From the NCBI GenBank assembly GCA_943328365.2, contig CALPZT020000073.1, forward strand, positions 1 to 7,246: a stretch of 7,246 nucleotides of DNA. Direction: 5' to 3'. This document shows positions 7,229-7,246 of this stretch, one piece after another (position 1 is the stretch's first letter; each line of letters starts with the position of its first letter). Under the pieces are notes generated by a model. It worked only from the letters and a program-made list of their open reading frames with translations. It had not been told where the DNA came from and did no database searches. This DNA comes from Bifidobacterium breve. GTDB taxonomy: Bacteria; Actinomycetota; Actinomycetes; S36-B12. The position numbers and the translations under genes were made by a program.

Positions 7229-7246
7229 TGCGATCGAGTTCCGGGG

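Overview
This is a GC-rich window (roughly 65% G+C by eye) with actinobacterial traits: GC-rich third codon positions, TANNNT-type -10 elements, apparent leaderless starts, hairpin terminators lacking U-tracts, and the ilvB-ilvN-ilvC order with a short branched-chain leader peptide ahead of ilvB. I cannot name the genus. The main content is a cluster for branched-chain amino acid (valine, isoleucine, and precursors of leucine) synthesis, flanked by unrelated accessory genes.

Layout, left to right. (1) Positions 2-1326, minus strand: a two-gene unit of a two-domain 3-mercaptopyruvate sulfurtransferase-like rhodanese, followed with an ATGA overlap by a Gfo/Idh/MocA-type oxidoreductase that runs off the left edge. 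(2) Positions 1327-1374: a 48-base divergent promoter region in which -10-like hexamers on the two strands overlap. (3) Positions 1375-3060, plus strand: ilvD, dihydroxy-acid dehydratase, probably leaderless. (4) Positions 3061-3323: a 263-base intergenic region holding a hairpin after ilvD, a good -35/-10 promoter, a 12-codon leader peptide with consecutive Leu-Val-Val-Ile codons, mutually exclusive RNA hairpins, an intrinsic terminator with five Ts, and one more hairpin before the ilvB ribosome site. I read this as a ribosome-mediated transcription attenuator. (5) Positions 3324-6688: ilvB, ilvN (1-base TGATG overlap with ilvB) and ilvC. (6) Positions 6689-6820: two strong stem-loops between convergent genes. 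(7) Positions 6821 to about 7228, minus strand: an Hsp20 small heat-shock protein whose true start may lie past the right edge.

How the genes work together: IlvB/IlvN condense pyruvate with pyruvate or 2-oxobutyrate to acetohydroxy acids, IlvC isomerises and reduces these to dihydroxy acids, and IlvD dehydrates those to the 2-oxo acids. All enzymes of the common pathway except the final aminotransferase are here. The layout suggests that ilvD is expressed separately from ilvBNC, and that ilvBNC alone is under leader-peptide attenuation. The pathway is ordinary; the most interesting part of the window is the compact attenuator, whose leader peptide appears to start at the transcript's first base.
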